Shown here piece by piece: positions 33,441 to 41,844 of a stretch of DNA of 64,000 nt (position 1 is its first letter; each line of letters begins with the position of its first letter). The stretch spans positions 62,001 through 126,000 of the forward strand of contig NZ_JBHZRC010000010.1 in the NCBI RefSeq assembly GCF_043641075.1, written 5' to 3'. A program made the translations under genes and the position numbers. A model generated the notes under the pieces. The model ran no database searches. It saw nothing but the letters and a program-made list of their open reading frames with translations, and was not told the origin of the DNA. The DNA comes from Bacillus_BD oryzisoli_A (lineage in GTDB: Bacteria; Bacillota; Bacilli; Bacillales; Cytobacillaceae).

Positions 33441-34633
33441 AAAAGAAGGTGTTATGTTTTCTATTATCATTGCAACTGCTGTTTTTAACTGGCTGCTGGG
33501 ACCAAAGAGAGCTTGCGGCTGTATCAATGGCAATTGGAATGGCGGTTGATGTAGGGGAAAATGGTCTATATAAAATCACTGTTGAGGCGATTAACCCGGC
33601 CGAGCTTAATGATCAAACAGCAAGCGGGAATGCTCCCTCTGTTGTTTTCACCTTAGAAGGAAATACTATGTCAGAGATTGCACATAAAATGAATATTGGT
33701 TTTTCGAAATCCTTGATTTTCTCCCATATGAAGACGGTTATCATCAGTAAAGAGATCGCAGAAAAAGGAATGCTGCAATTTATCGATTTTCTTGAAAGAA
33801 ATAGGGAAATAAGAGATGACTTTAATTTTATTATGGTGGATGAAGGTAAAGCAGCCGATGTATTAAAGGTTCTTTATACGATTCAGAAATCCTCTTCATT
33901 AAAATTAACAAGACAGATGAGTACCGGATCAAAGCTATGGGGATCCGACCCTGATATACGCTTAACGGATTTTGTTAATGCCCTTACAGCAACCGGACGC
34001 GAGCCGGTCATGGCCACTGTTCATATCAGTGGAAATCCTAAAAAAGGCGCGAGTATGGACAATCTGAAGAAATCCGAACTTGATGCTATCGTTGAAATTG
34101 ATTCATTGGCCATGTTTCGGGACGAGAAGTTTGTCGGGACTCTTCCAATCGAACAAACGAGAGATTACTTATGGACACAAAATAAGATAAAAATGACCAT
34201 TGTTAGCGTACCATGTGGAAATGAGAACTATATGGCGCTAAGGATTATTCATTCACGAACAAAAGTAAAAGGGGATATTCAAAATGGAAAGCCGCATATT
34301 AAACTATCGATACGAGCCGAAGGCTATATCAATGGAAACTTTTGCGGTCCATATCCGTTAAATGAATCAAGTAGTTACTTAATGTATGAAAAGAAAGTCG
34401 AAGACTATTTGAAAGAACAAATAGGCAAGATGATTCATAAGGTGCAAAAGGAATATGGGGTTGATATTTTCGGCTTTGGTGAAACCGTAGAACAGCAAAA
34501 CCCAAAAAAGTATAAAAAGTATAAAGAAAATTGGGATGAAGCCTTTCAACAGGCCCAAATCGATATTGAAACAGATATAAAAATAAGAAGAGCAGGCTTA
34601 ACCTCAAAAGGAGCTTTACTTAGAAAGAAATAA
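33437..34633 (+). CDS. Spore germination lipoprotein, GerAC/GerKC type (C subunit)
   Basis: This 398-residue Ger(x)C-family protein starts with a lipoprotein signal; the lipobox LFLTGC puts the lipidated Cys at 20, followed by the family's conserved WDQREL. The remainder is the extracellular receptor C-subunit domain with MAIGMAVDVGE and GRTA-like motifs. It is last in the operon, followed by a terminator. Confidence 0.92.
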   Translation: MKKKVLCFLLSLQLLFLTGCWDQRELAAVSMAIGMAVDVGENGLYKITVEAINPAELNDQTASGNAPSVVFTLEGNTMSEIAHKMNIGFSKSLIFSHMKTVIISKEIAEKGMLQFIDFLERNREIRDDFNFIMVDEGKAADVLKVLYTIQKSSSLKLTRQMSTGSKLWGSDPDIRLTDFVNALTATGREPVMATVHISGNPKKGASMDNLKKSELDAIVEIDSLAMFRDEKFVGTLPIEQTRDYLWTQNKIKMTIVSVPCGNENYMALRIIHSRTKVKGDIQNGKPHIKLSIRAEGYINGNFCGPYPLNESSSYLMYEKKVEDYLKEQIGKMIHKVQKEYGVDIFGFGETVEQQNPKKYKKYKENWDEAFQQAQIDIETDIKIRRAGLTSKGALLRKK

Positions 34634-34722
34634 TGTGGAGATAGCCAGAAGTTAAATGTTTAATTTTTATGAAAAATAAAGAATCAATAGAACTATTTAC
34701 GCATGCATTGGAAAATGCTTAA

Positions 34723-34750
34723 AAACTAAGGAGAAATCCTTGGTTTTTTT
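34723..34750 (+). terminator. Terminator of germinant receptor operon
   Basis: AACTAAGGA pairs with TCCTTGGTT around GAAA, followed by TTTTTTT. Confidence 0.82.
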
Positions 34751-34763
34751 ATGCTCGAAAAAG

Positions 34764-34790
34764 GTCTGAATTCGTCTCAGCCTCAAGTCC
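34764..34790 (+). promoter_or_regulatory. Candidate LiaR-binding region upstream of liaI
   Basis: The stretch CTCAGCCTCAAGTC just after the preceding terminator looks like the repeated (C)AGTCT/AAGTC half-sites bound by LiaR/VraR-type regulators. It is about 80 bp ahead of liaI, where such a box is expected. The match is by eye only. Confidence 0.3.
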
Positions 34791-34870
34791 TACTAGAAAA
34801 TACATTTCGGGTTCGTTATAGGAAATCATTGAAAAAGGTAAGATGTAATCAAGAAAGGAGGCAACAAAAC

Positions 34871-35218
34871 ATGAAAAAATTTGGGTTGCTTTTAGCTGGA
34901 GGAATCGCTGCAATTGTGTTACTGCATAATCTTGGACCGATGGTAGGGCTGGTGATCAGTCTCGCGATTCTCTACTTTGTCGTCAAACAATTTATCAAGA
35001 CTGATTCAATTTTAATGAAGATTGGCTGGGGTATTCTTGGCTTCGTCGCTTTAATGTCCTCTGCCTCTAATGTCCCCGCTATTCTAGGTATCGCTGCTGC
35101 ATACGTGCTATATGTTGTTTATAAAAATTGGAATAAACCGAAGAACACTATCATTGAAGAAAGTGACGACCCATTCGTCAACTTCGAAAAGCAATGGTCT
35201 CAGCTAAATAAATATTAA
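34871..35218 (+). CDS. liaI: LiaI-like small membrane protein
   Basis: The start is ATG 34871, spaced from AGAAAGGAGG; the longer frame overlaps the promoter. The 115-residue protein has three or four hydrophobic helices followed by an acidic cytosolic tail with FEKQWSQL, as in B. subtilis LiaI (126 residues), the membrane anchor for LiaH. It lies first in the lia cluster, and its position next to liaH, liaF, liaS and liaR makes the identification firm despite low sequence conservation. Confidence 0.78.
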   Translation: MKKFGLLLAGGIAAIVLLHNLGPMVGLVISLAILYFVVKQFIKTDSILMKIGWGILGFVALMSSASNVPAILGIAAAYVLYVVYKNWNKPKNTIIEESDDPFVNFEKQWSQLNKY

Positions 35219-35252
35219 TAATTTAATTAACATTGTTGATATTTTTAAGCAG

Positions 35253-35327
35253 ATTGAATGTAGTGGAAGGCACGCAGACTCCTGCGGTCGCCCTAAGGTG
35301 CGCGAAGTGCCTGGAACGGAATCCAAT
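35253..35327 (+). repeat. GC-rich palindromic repeat, copy B (deleted form, 75 bp)
   Basis: It contains AGTGGAAGGCACGCAGACTC then jumps to CGGTCGCCCTAAGGTGCGCG and GTGCCTGGAACGGA, lacking the internal part found in copies A and C. It lies between liaI and liaH. The end shared with copy A (CGCCCTAAGGTGCGCGAAG) suggests a common ancestor with A rather than C. Confidence 0.85.
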
Positions 35328-35365
35328 ACCAGTATATTAGAACTAATTAAAAGGAGAGTATAAAA

Positions 35366-36028
35366 ATGGCAAATTTATTTACCCGTATTAAAAATACTGT
35401 AATGGCAGATTTACATGAAGCAATTGATCATAAGGAGCAAAAAAATCCAATCGCATTACTGAATCATTATTTACGCCAATGTGAGCTGGAGACTGAAAAG
35501 GTACGTAAGCTTTTGGAAAGACAGTATCGCTTGAAGGATGAATTTACACGTGAATATCAGCAGGCTGTTGAGATGGCAGCTAAACGCAAATCTCAAGCAG
35601 AGGTTGCTTCGGGGGCAGCTGAAATCGAGCTTTACCAGTTTGCGGCAAATGAACAGCAGCATTTCGAGGAAAGAGCAGCACGTATCAACGATCTGATGGT
35701 TCAAGCAAACGCACAGCTTTCAGACCTGGAACAAAAATATGAATTAATGAAGCACAAGCTTAAGGATATGAATATCCGCCGCTTAGAATTAATGGGTAGA
35801 GAAAATGTAACACGTGCCCAGCATAAAATGAATCAGGTTCTTGATAACCAAACATATTCCACTAGCTCTTACTCACGTTTTCAAGAAATCGAAACATACC
35901 TTGACCGTCTAGAGGAAAATGTGAATCGTTCCTACTATCAAAACACAATTGATGAAAGAATTGCCCAATTAGAAAAACAAAATCAAACATTAAAGCAGGA
36001 TAAAGAAGAAACAAGTTCAATTTCATAA
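35366..36028 (+). CDS. liaH: PspA/IM30-family protein LiaH
   Basis: This 220-residue, almost fully helical coiled-coil protein begins MANLFTRIKNTVMADLHEAIDHKEQKNP, the PspA/LiaH start. It would assemble into rings that protect the membrane when cell-wall antibiotics act. It lies after liaI and a repeat element and is closed by a very strong terminator, as in B. subtilis, where liaIH is the main induced transcript. Confidence 0.92.
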   Translation: MANLFTRIKNTVMADLHEAIDHKEQKNPIALLNHYLRQCELETEKVRKLLERQYRLKDEFTREYQQAVEMAAKRKSQAEVASGAAEIELYQFAANEQQHFEERAARINDLMVQANAQLSDLEQKYELMKHKLKDMNIRRLELMGRENVTRAQHKMNQVLDNQTYSTSSYSRFQEIETYLDRLEENVNRSYYQNTIDERIAQLEKQNQTLKQDKEETSSIS

Positions 36029-36040
36029 TAGAAACTGTTA

Positions 36041-36076
36041 TTCTAAAAAGGCGTAGATATCTACGCCTTTTTAGAA
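36041..36076. terminator. 36-bp perfect palindromic terminator between liaH and liaF
   Basis: TTCTAAAAAGGCGTAGAT is followed immediately by its exact reverse complement. The T-rich end fits Rho-independent termination. It would make liaIH the major transcript and leave liaFSR to read-through or a weak own promoter. Confidence 0.9.
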
Positions 36077-36159
36077 ACAATTGAGTTAATTCAAAGATTT
36101 TATGAAAAGCGTTCTTCGCTTTCAAATTTCCTATCATAACAAGAGGGGAGGAATACGGT

Positions 36160-36900
36160 TTGCTGAAAAAATTAAAAAGTGACTATCTCAGCTGGATTGT
36201 CTTACTAGGTGCCTTTTTTGTCCTATTAGATGTATTTTTCTTTAACCGCGGCTTAATCTTCTCCCTTATTGTTGCGATAGGAATGGTGTATTTAGGGAGA
36301 AAAAAGATGCCGAAAAAAACAGGGAAATTTCTTTTTTGGGCAGGACTTTTTCTACTCTTTGTTAATGTAATCAATATGATTGCCGTTAAGTTCTTTCTGA
36401 TGGCTCTCTTATGTTTTCTTATTTATCAATATGCAAACAGGAAAAAGCTGCAGTATACGATCATCCCGATCATTAATGAACCGCATGCTGATGCCGGTCT
36501 TTACAGTGAAACCATCATTAAGGAACAGCCTCTTTTTCAAAACCGATTATTTGGCCATCAACAAACGCCGGATCATGTGTATGAATGGGATGATGTAAAT
36601 ATACAATGTGGTGTTGGTGATAGTCTAATTGATTTAAGCAATACCGTTTTACCAAAAGGAGAGTCGATTATCTTTATCCGAAACATCATGGGGAAAGTAA
36701 CTGTCCATATTCCATATGATGTAGAAGTGAGCATCCATCATTCTGTCCTTTTCGGTTCGGCAAGAATTTTAGACTTTTACGAAACGTCCTTAATCAATCG
36801 GATCATAAATGTAGAGACAGCTAACTATGAACAAACAGACCAAAAGGTGAAGATATTCACTTCAATGATGGTTGGTGATATTGAGGTGAAACGCGTATGA
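36160..36900 (+). CDS. liaF: LiaF-like negative regulator of LiaSR, membrane protein
   Basis: The TTG start at 36160 follows AGAGGGGAGGAA. The 246-residue protein has four N-terminal helices (about residues 8-90) and a soluble C-terminal domain with DVNIQCGVGDSLIDLSNTVLPKGES, typical of LiaF. In B. subtilis LiaF keeps the kinase LiaS inactive without stress. It overlaps liaS by four bases. Confidence 0.9.
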   Translation: MLKKLKSDYLSWIVLLGAFFVLLDVFFFNRGLIFSLIVAIGMVYLGRKKMPKKTGKFLFWAGLFLLFVNVINMIAVKFFLMALLCFLIYQYANRKKLQYTIIPIINEPHADAGLYSETIIKEQPLFQNRLFGHQQTPDHVYEWDDVNIQCGVGDSLIDLSNTVLPKGESIIFIRNIMGKVTVHIPYDVEVSIHHSVLFGSARILDFYETSLINRIINVETANYEQTDQKVKIFTSMMVGDIEVKRV

Positions 36901-37937
36901 GCATCATTTTACGTCATGTTCTAATTGGTACGTCTCTGTCCCTTATTATTCTCATTTTTGTTGCGGGTGAAATATTTTCCGTATTTCCGCTTTACCACTG
37001 GAGTGCATTATGGGAAAGCGATGTCTTGGATATTCCCTTTATTCTTTTTGTTCCAAGTGTCAGTATTGTCATTGGTATTGTATTTGGTTCTTTTTCAGGC
37101 CTTTATTGGCGTAAACAACTGCAGTCTATTGATGAAAAGCTCCATCAGATTGAGGAAGGTAGACCCTTTGAAAAGGATCGTTCCGCTTCTTCGGCTGAAT
37201 TAGAATCCATAACGAAACGAATGAACAAAATTCAAAGACAAATTGCGGAGCAGGCAAAGGTATCACAGAGGCTAGCAACCGAGGCGGCTGAAGAACAGGA
37301 AAGCCGGATTCAGGAAATTATTTCACAGGAACGAAACCGTCTAGCACGTGAATTGCATGATTCGGTCAGTCAGCAGCTGTTTGCTGCTTCCATGCTGATG
37401 TCCGCCATCAACGAAGGAAAGCCTAACGAGGATGACCGCGAAACAAAACAGCTGAAACTAGTGGAAGAAATGATACACCAATCACAGCTCGAGATGCGGG
37501 CCTTGCTTCTTCATTTACGTCCTGTCGCATTAAAAGGAAAATCTCTGCAGGAAGGGATTGAAGAATTGCTTATTGAACTAACTCAAAAGGTTACGATGAA
37601 CATAAAATGGAAAATAGAGGACTTTATTGTAGAAAAAGGGGTCGAGGATCACTTATTTCGTATTTTGCAAGAATCTGTTTCAAATACGCTTCGTCATGCG
37701 AAGGCAAGCCATTTGGAGGTACTGCTGATTAAACGAGACGGGTTTATTATTTTAAGGGTGTTTGATGATGGAATTGGGTTCGATATTGATGAAAACAAAG
37801 CCGGTTCCTACGGCTTGCAGAATATGCATGACCGGGCAATTGAAATTGGAGGCAATTTAAAAATCGTCTCGTTAAAAAATAAAGGCACCCGGCTGGAAGT
37901 AAAAATTCCTGTAATTGAAGGTGAGGATAATGATTAG
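36897..37937 (+). CDS. liaS: Sensor histidine kinase LiaS
   Basis: This 346-residue NarL-type kinase has two N-terminal helices with a short extracellular loop (about residues 8-66), a HAMP-like linker and coiled coil, the phospho-His154 in ARELHDSVSQQ, and a C-terminal HATPase domain (LQESVSNTLRHAKA, DDGIGF). It senses envelope stress together with LiaF and phosphorylates LiaR. The short loop is typical of intramembrane-sensing kinases. It overlaps liaR by eight bases. Confidence 0.93.
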   Translation: MSIILRHVLIGTSLSLIILIFVAGEIFSVFPLYHWSALWESDVLDIPFILFVPSVSIVIGIVFGSFSGLYWRKQLQSIDEKLHQIEEGRPFEKDRSASSAELESITKRMNKIQRQIAEQAKVSQRLATEAAEEQESRIQEIISQERNRLARELHDSVSQQLFAASMLMSAINEGKPNEDDRETKQLKLVEEMIHQSQLEMRALLLHLRPVALKGKSLQEGIEELLIELTQKVTMNIKWKIEDFIVEKGVEDHLFRILQESVSNTLRHAKASHLEVLLIKRDGFIILRVFDDGIGFDIDENKAGSYGLQNMHDRAIEIGGNLKIVSLKNKGTRLEVKIPVIEGEDND

Positions 37938-38562
37938 AGTTATATTTGTTGATGATCATGAGATGGTAAGAATTGGAGTTTCCTCCTATTTGGCGGCCCA
38001 GCCGGATATAGAGGTGGTCGGGGAAGCCGATAATGGAAAAACGGCAATTGAGTTAGCGCTTTCGCTAAGACCAGATATTATTTTAATGGATCTAGTGATG
38101 AAGGAAATGGATGGGATTGAAGCAACTAGGCAGATTATTGACAAATGGCCTGAAGCAAAAATCATTATTGTCACAAGCTTCCTTGATGATGAAAAGGTCT
38201 ATCCAGCACTTGAAGCCGGTGCCACAAGCTATATGCTGAAAACATCGAAAGCAAGTGAGATTGCTGATGCCGTCCGCTCTACATACAGTGGTCAATCGAT
38301 TCTAGAACCTGAAGTAACCGGGAAAATGATGATGAAAATGCGGCAGAAAAATCACTATGAGCTCCATGAGGATTTAACAACCAGGGAAATGGAAATTCTT
38401 CTTCTCATGGCTGAAGGAAAAAGTAATCAAGACATCGCTGATGAGCTTTTTATTGCTTTAAAAACAGTCAAGACACATGTAAGTAATATTCTCAGCAAAC
38501 TTCAGGTACAGGATCGAACTCAAGCTGTAATCTATGCATTTAAACATTCACTTGTAAAATAA
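37930..38562 (+). CDS. liaR: Response regulator LiaR
   Basis: I choose ATG 37930 with GGTGAGG upstream over the TTG at 37915. The 210-residue protein has a receiver domain (phospho-Asp54 in ILMDLVM, Lys near 104) and a LuxR/NarL-type HTH with LTTREMEILLLMAEGKSNQDIADELFIALKTVKTHVSNI. It activates the lia promoter in the known system. It closes the operon before a terminator. Confidence 0.93.
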   Translation: MIRVIFVDDHEMVRIGVSSYLAAQPDIEVVGEADNGKTAIELALSLRPDIILMDLVMKEMDGIEATRQIIDKWPEAKIIIVTSFLDDEKVYPALEAGATSYMLKTSKASEIADAVRSTYSGQSILEPEVTGKMMMKMRQKNHYELHEDLTTREMEILLLMAEGKSNQDIADELFIALKTVKTHVSNILSKLQVQDRTQAVIYAFKHSLVK

Positions 38563-38593
38563 AGGGCTGCTATTTGATAGCAGTCTTTTTTTT
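38563..38593 (+). terminator. Terminator after liaR
   Basis: GGCTGCTAT and ATAGCAGTC form a compact stem, followed by TTTTTTTTT. Confidence 0.85.
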
Positions 38594-38682
38594 ATGTAAA
38601 TCTATCGATACTTTCTATAGGTTTGTCTTTTTTATGAATACAATTTGGCATATTTGTGAACTGGTTAACAAGTCTATAAAAG

Positions 38683-38698
38683 TGTGACGAACTTCACA
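38683..38698 (+). promoter_or_regulatory. FNR-type box upstream of nirB
   Basis: TGTGA-CGAACT-TCACA is a perfect TGTGA-N6-TCACA palindrome, the binding consensus of Bacillus Fnr. Its centre lies about 42 bp upstream of the expected start set by the -10-like TAATAT at 38721-38726, the class II activation geometry. This predicts anaerobic induction of nirBD. Confidence 0.75.
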
Positions 38699-38783
38699 AA
38701 TTTTTTAGTGCCAAAAGAATTAATATATAAGCATAAAGAAGAGATTGTGATTAAATGAACAAATAATATGGGAGGTTGTAACA

Positions 38784-41210
38784 ATGAATAACAAAAAATT
38801 AGTGATGATCGGTAATGGAATGGCTGGAATTAGAACAATAGAGGAGCTATTGAAAGTATCTCCAACTACGTATGACATAACCGTATTCGGAAAAGAACCA
38901 CATCCCAATTATAACCGGATTCAATTATCAACAGTTCTTCAGGGTGATACAACCATTAATGATATCATCATGAATGATTGGAACTGGTATAGTGAAAACG
39001 GAATTACGCTTTACACCGGTGAAGAGATTGTAAAAATAGATATAGATAATAAACAAGTGGTATCTGATCAAGGGCGGGTAACGGAGTATGATGAACTAAT
39101 TATTGCCACTGGATCAAGTTCATTCATCCTGCCAATTCCTGGTGCTGACAAGCAAGGCGTTACCGGTTTCCGCGATATCAAGGATTGTGAAACGATGATT
39201 GAAACAGCTAAATCACACAAGAAAGCAGTAGTGATTGGCGGAGGATTATTAGGACTTGAGGCCGCACGCGGGCTATTAAATCTAGGTATGGATGTGGATG
39301 TTGTTCATTTAATGCCTTATTTAATGGAAAGACAGCTTGATCCTGTTGCATCGAAAATGCTGGAAAAAGAGCTGCAATCACAAGGCATGAACTTCCTGAT
39401 GGAAAAAGCAACAGCTGAGATTCTTGGTGATGACAGAGTAACAGGACTTAGCTTTAAAGATGGCACAACCGTATCTGCTGACCTAGTTGTCATGGCAGTA
39501 GGAATTAAGCCGAATGTTAGTCTAGCAAAGGAAAGTGGCATTCAGGTTAACCGGGGAATCGTTGTCAATGACTTTATGGAAACCAATATCCCAAATGTCT
39601 ATGCAGTGGGAGAATGTGCTGAGCATCGCGAAATCGTCTACGGTTTAGTCGCACCATTATATGAGCAAGGAAAAGTACTTGCTGAATTCCTTGCCGGAAG
39701 AATGCCGGAACCATATCAAGGATCTGTTGTTGGTACACAATTAAAGGTTTCAGGTGTTGATTTATTTTCAGCCGGTGAAATCATGGATGATGACTCAACA
39801 AAAGCGATTAAAGTTCACAATGAATTTGACGGTGTCTATAAAAAAGTATTAATTCGCGACAATCATGTTGCAGGAGTTGTCCTATACGGCGATACAAAGG
39901 ACAGCAATCGATTATTCCGGATGCTGACGAAGAAAGAAGATATCAGCGGCTTGACAAGTGTATCCATCCTTTCTTCAGGCTGTGAAGGCCATGGATCTAA
40001 CGATGTTGCTGCGATGGCCGATGATGAGCTTGTCTGTGGCTGTAATGGGGTATCAAAAGGAACAATCGTAAACGCTATTCAAGAAAATGGACTTACAACT
40101 GTAGAAGAAGTGGGAAGCTGTACAAATGCAGGCCGTTCATGCGGTCGCTGTAAATCGCTCATTTCCGACATTTTAGCACTTACACTTGGTGATGAATATG
40201 ATAAATCTGCGAAAAAGGCAGGCATCTGTGGTTGTACACATTTAAGCCGTGACGAAATCGTGGCTGAAATTAAAGAAAAAGGCTTAACAAGTGTAAAAGA
40301 GGTCATGAATGTTTTAGGCTGGAGAAATGAAGAGGGCTGCTCAAAATGTCGCCCGGCGATTAACTATTATCTTGGAATGATCAATATTGAAAATCATCAG
40401 GATGATCGTGATTCACGTCTGGTTAACGAAAAAATGCATGCTAATATCCAGAAGGACGGTACCTATACGGTTGTTCCTAGAATGTACGGCGGTGTAACTA
40501 GCGCAAAGGATTTGAAAACAATCGCTGAAGCAGCAGAGAAATATGATGTGCCGCTAGTTAAACTAACAGGTGGTCAGCGGATTGGTCTATTTGGAGTAAA
40601 GAAAGAAGATCTTCCAAGCATTTGGGAAGACCTAGGCATGGCATCAGGATATGCATATGGTAAAACACTTAGAACAGTAAAAACCTGTGTGGGAGCCAAG
40701 TTCTGCCGCTACGGCACACAGGATTCGATGGGATTAGGTATTGAATTAGAGAAGAAATTCGAACGTCTTGACACACCGCATAAAGTAAAAATGGGTGTAT
40801 CGGGTTGTCCACGTAACTGTGCGGAAGCAGGAATTAAAGATATCGGCTTTGTTGGCGTAGACGGAGGCTGGGAAATTTATGTTGGAGGTAATGGCGGAAC
40901 GGACCTTCGTGCTGGAGATTTACTAGGCAAGGTTGAAACAGAAGCGGAAGTAATGGAGCTAACGGGTGCTTATCTCCAATACTATCGTGAAACAGCAGAG
41001 TACTTGGAGCGTACATCGAAATGGCTTGAGCGTGTAGGACTAGAGCATATAAAAGAAGTACTGGCTGATGAAGAAACAAGAAAAGCATTAAATGAGCGTA
41101 TGGATAAAACTCTAGAACGCTATATAGAGCCTTGGCAGGAAGCCATTGAAAGTAATGAAATTAAAGATAAGTATTACTCAAAGCATGAAATTGCTGTTCC
41201 GGTAAGATAA
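38784..41210 (+). CDS. nirB: Nitrite reductase [NAD(P)H] large subunit
   Basis: This 808-residue cytoplasmic enzyme reduces nitrite to ammonium. Its domains in order are FAD/NAD-binding pyridine nucleotide reductase (about 1-320), two BFD-type [2Fe-2S] modules (cysteine sets CGCNG...CGRC and CGCTH...CSKC), and ferredoxin-like and siroheme-[4Fe-4S] nitrite reductase halves, with CVGAKFC and CPRNC ligating the cluster. Length is normal. It is under an FNR-type box and separated from nirD by a palindromic repeat. Nearby siroheme genes supply its cofactor. Confidence 0.96.
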   Translation: MNNKKLVMIGNGMAGIRTIEELLKVSPTTYDITVFGKEPHPNYNRIQLSTVLQGDTTINDIIMNDWNWYSENGITLYTGEEIVKIDIDNKQVVSDQGRVTEYDELIIATGSSSFILPIPGADKQGVTGFRDIKDCETMIETAKSHKKAVVIGGGLLGLEAARGLLNLGMDVDVVHLMPYLMERQLDPVASKMLEKELQSQGMNFLMEKATAEILGDDRVTGLSFKDGTTVSADLVVMAVGIKPNVSLAKESGIQVNRGIVVNDFMETNIPNVYAVGECAEHREIVYGLVAPLYEQGKVLAEFLAGRMPEPYQGSVVGTQLKVSGVDLFSAGEIMDDDSTKAIKVHNEFDGVYKKVLIRDNHVAGVVLYGDTKDSNRLFRMLTKKEDISGLTSVSILSSGCEGHGSNDVAAMADDELVCGCNGVSKGTIVNAIQENGLTTVEEVGSCTNAGRSCGRCKSLISDILALTLGDEYDKSAKKAGICGCTHLSRDEIVAEIKEKGLTSVKEVMNVLGWRNEEGCSKCRPAINYYLGMINIENHQDDRDSRLVNEKMHANIQKDGTYTVVPRMYGGVTSAKDLKTIAEAAEKYDVPLVKLTGGQRIGLFGVKKEDLPSIWEDLGMASGYAYGKTLRTVKTCVGAKFCRYGTQDSMGLGIELEKKFERLDTPHKVKMGVSGCPRNCAEAGIKDIGFVGVDGGWEIYVGGNGGTDLRAGDLLGKVETEAEVMELTGAYLQYYRETAEYLERTSKWLERVGLEHIKEVLADEETRKALNERMDKTLERYIEPWQEAIESNEIKDKYYSKHEIAVPVR

Positions 41211-41257
41211 TTTTTCGTAAAAGTCTATGATAAGATTTAATGTTGATTTTTGTTCGC

Positions 41258-41390
41258 TTGTTGACTGAAGTGGAAGGCACGAAGACTCCTGCGGGAGAAG
41301 CGAGACAGTCGAGACCCCACAGACACGAAGTGTCGAGGAGGCTCGGCGGTCGCCCGCGGAAAGCGAAGTGCCTGGAACGGAAATCAACAA
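41258..41390 (+). repeat. GC-rich palindromic repeat, copy C (133 bp)
   Basis: It starts TTGTTGA and ends TCAACAA. The inner part is nearly identical to copy A (GAAGACTCCTGCGGGAGAAG, ACACGAAGTGTCGAGGAGGC) but has GCCCGCGGAAAGCGAAG where A and B have a CCTAAGGTGCGCG variant. It lies between nirB and nirD, in the same orientation as the genes. Confidence 0.9.
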
Positions 41391-41449
41391 CCAAGGTTTA
41401 ACACCCTAGTGAAAAGACAAAATATATGTGATAAGGTGGACAGAAAAAT

Positions 41450-41761
41450 ATGTCAAAAAAAGTAGAGCTAGCAAACTATTCCACTCTTCCGGAAAGAACG
41501 GGTCAGGTATTCGAAATGGAAGGACAAGAAATTGCTTTATTCCGATTAACTAATGGTGATGTCCATGCTATTGAAAACCGCAGCCCGCATCCAAAGGGCG
41601 GCACACTGGCAGACGGACTTGTCAGTGGAGAATATGTGTTTTGCCCTGTATATGACTGGAAAATCTCGCTTGTAAACGGGCAGGTTCAAGCACCTGATAC
41701 AGGACTGGTAAAAGTTTATCCTTTAGAAGTATCTAATGACAAAGTCTATATTATTGTATAA
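41450..41761 (+). CDS. nirD: Nitrite reductase small subunit, Rieske-like
   Basis: This 103-residue protein has the Rieske-fold spacing, but ligand positions are altered: the first motif reads RSPHPKGG (Ser for the first Cys) and the second CPVYDW (Tyr for the second His). It therefore probably does not hold a [2Fe-2S] cluster, as in other NirD small subunits. It completes NADH-dependent nitrite reductase with NirB. It reaches its partner gene across a 240-bp gap filled by repeat copy C. Confidence 0.9.
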   Translation: MSKKVELANYSTLPERTGQVFEMEGQEIALFRLTNGDVHAIENRSPHPKGGTLADGLVSGEYVFCPVYDWKISLVNGQVQAPDTGLVKVYPLEVSNDKVYIIV

Positions 41762-41783
41762 TGTAAAAAGAGTAAAAGAGTAG

Positions 41784-41815
41784 AGGGTGTCATCATCATG
41801 GACACCCTCCTTTGT
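41784..41815 (+). terminator. Hairpin after nirD
   Basis: GAGGGTGTC and GGACACCCTC pair around an AT-rich loop. The T-run after it is weak, so partial read-through into the siroheme genes is likely. Confidence 0.6.
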
Positions 41816-41844
41816 ATATTTGTATTCTGGAAGGATGACCGTAT

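Noticed and set aside
34751..34870. Upstream extension of liaI
   Set aside because: It covers the promoter region after a terminator, and the ribosome site fits ATG 34871.
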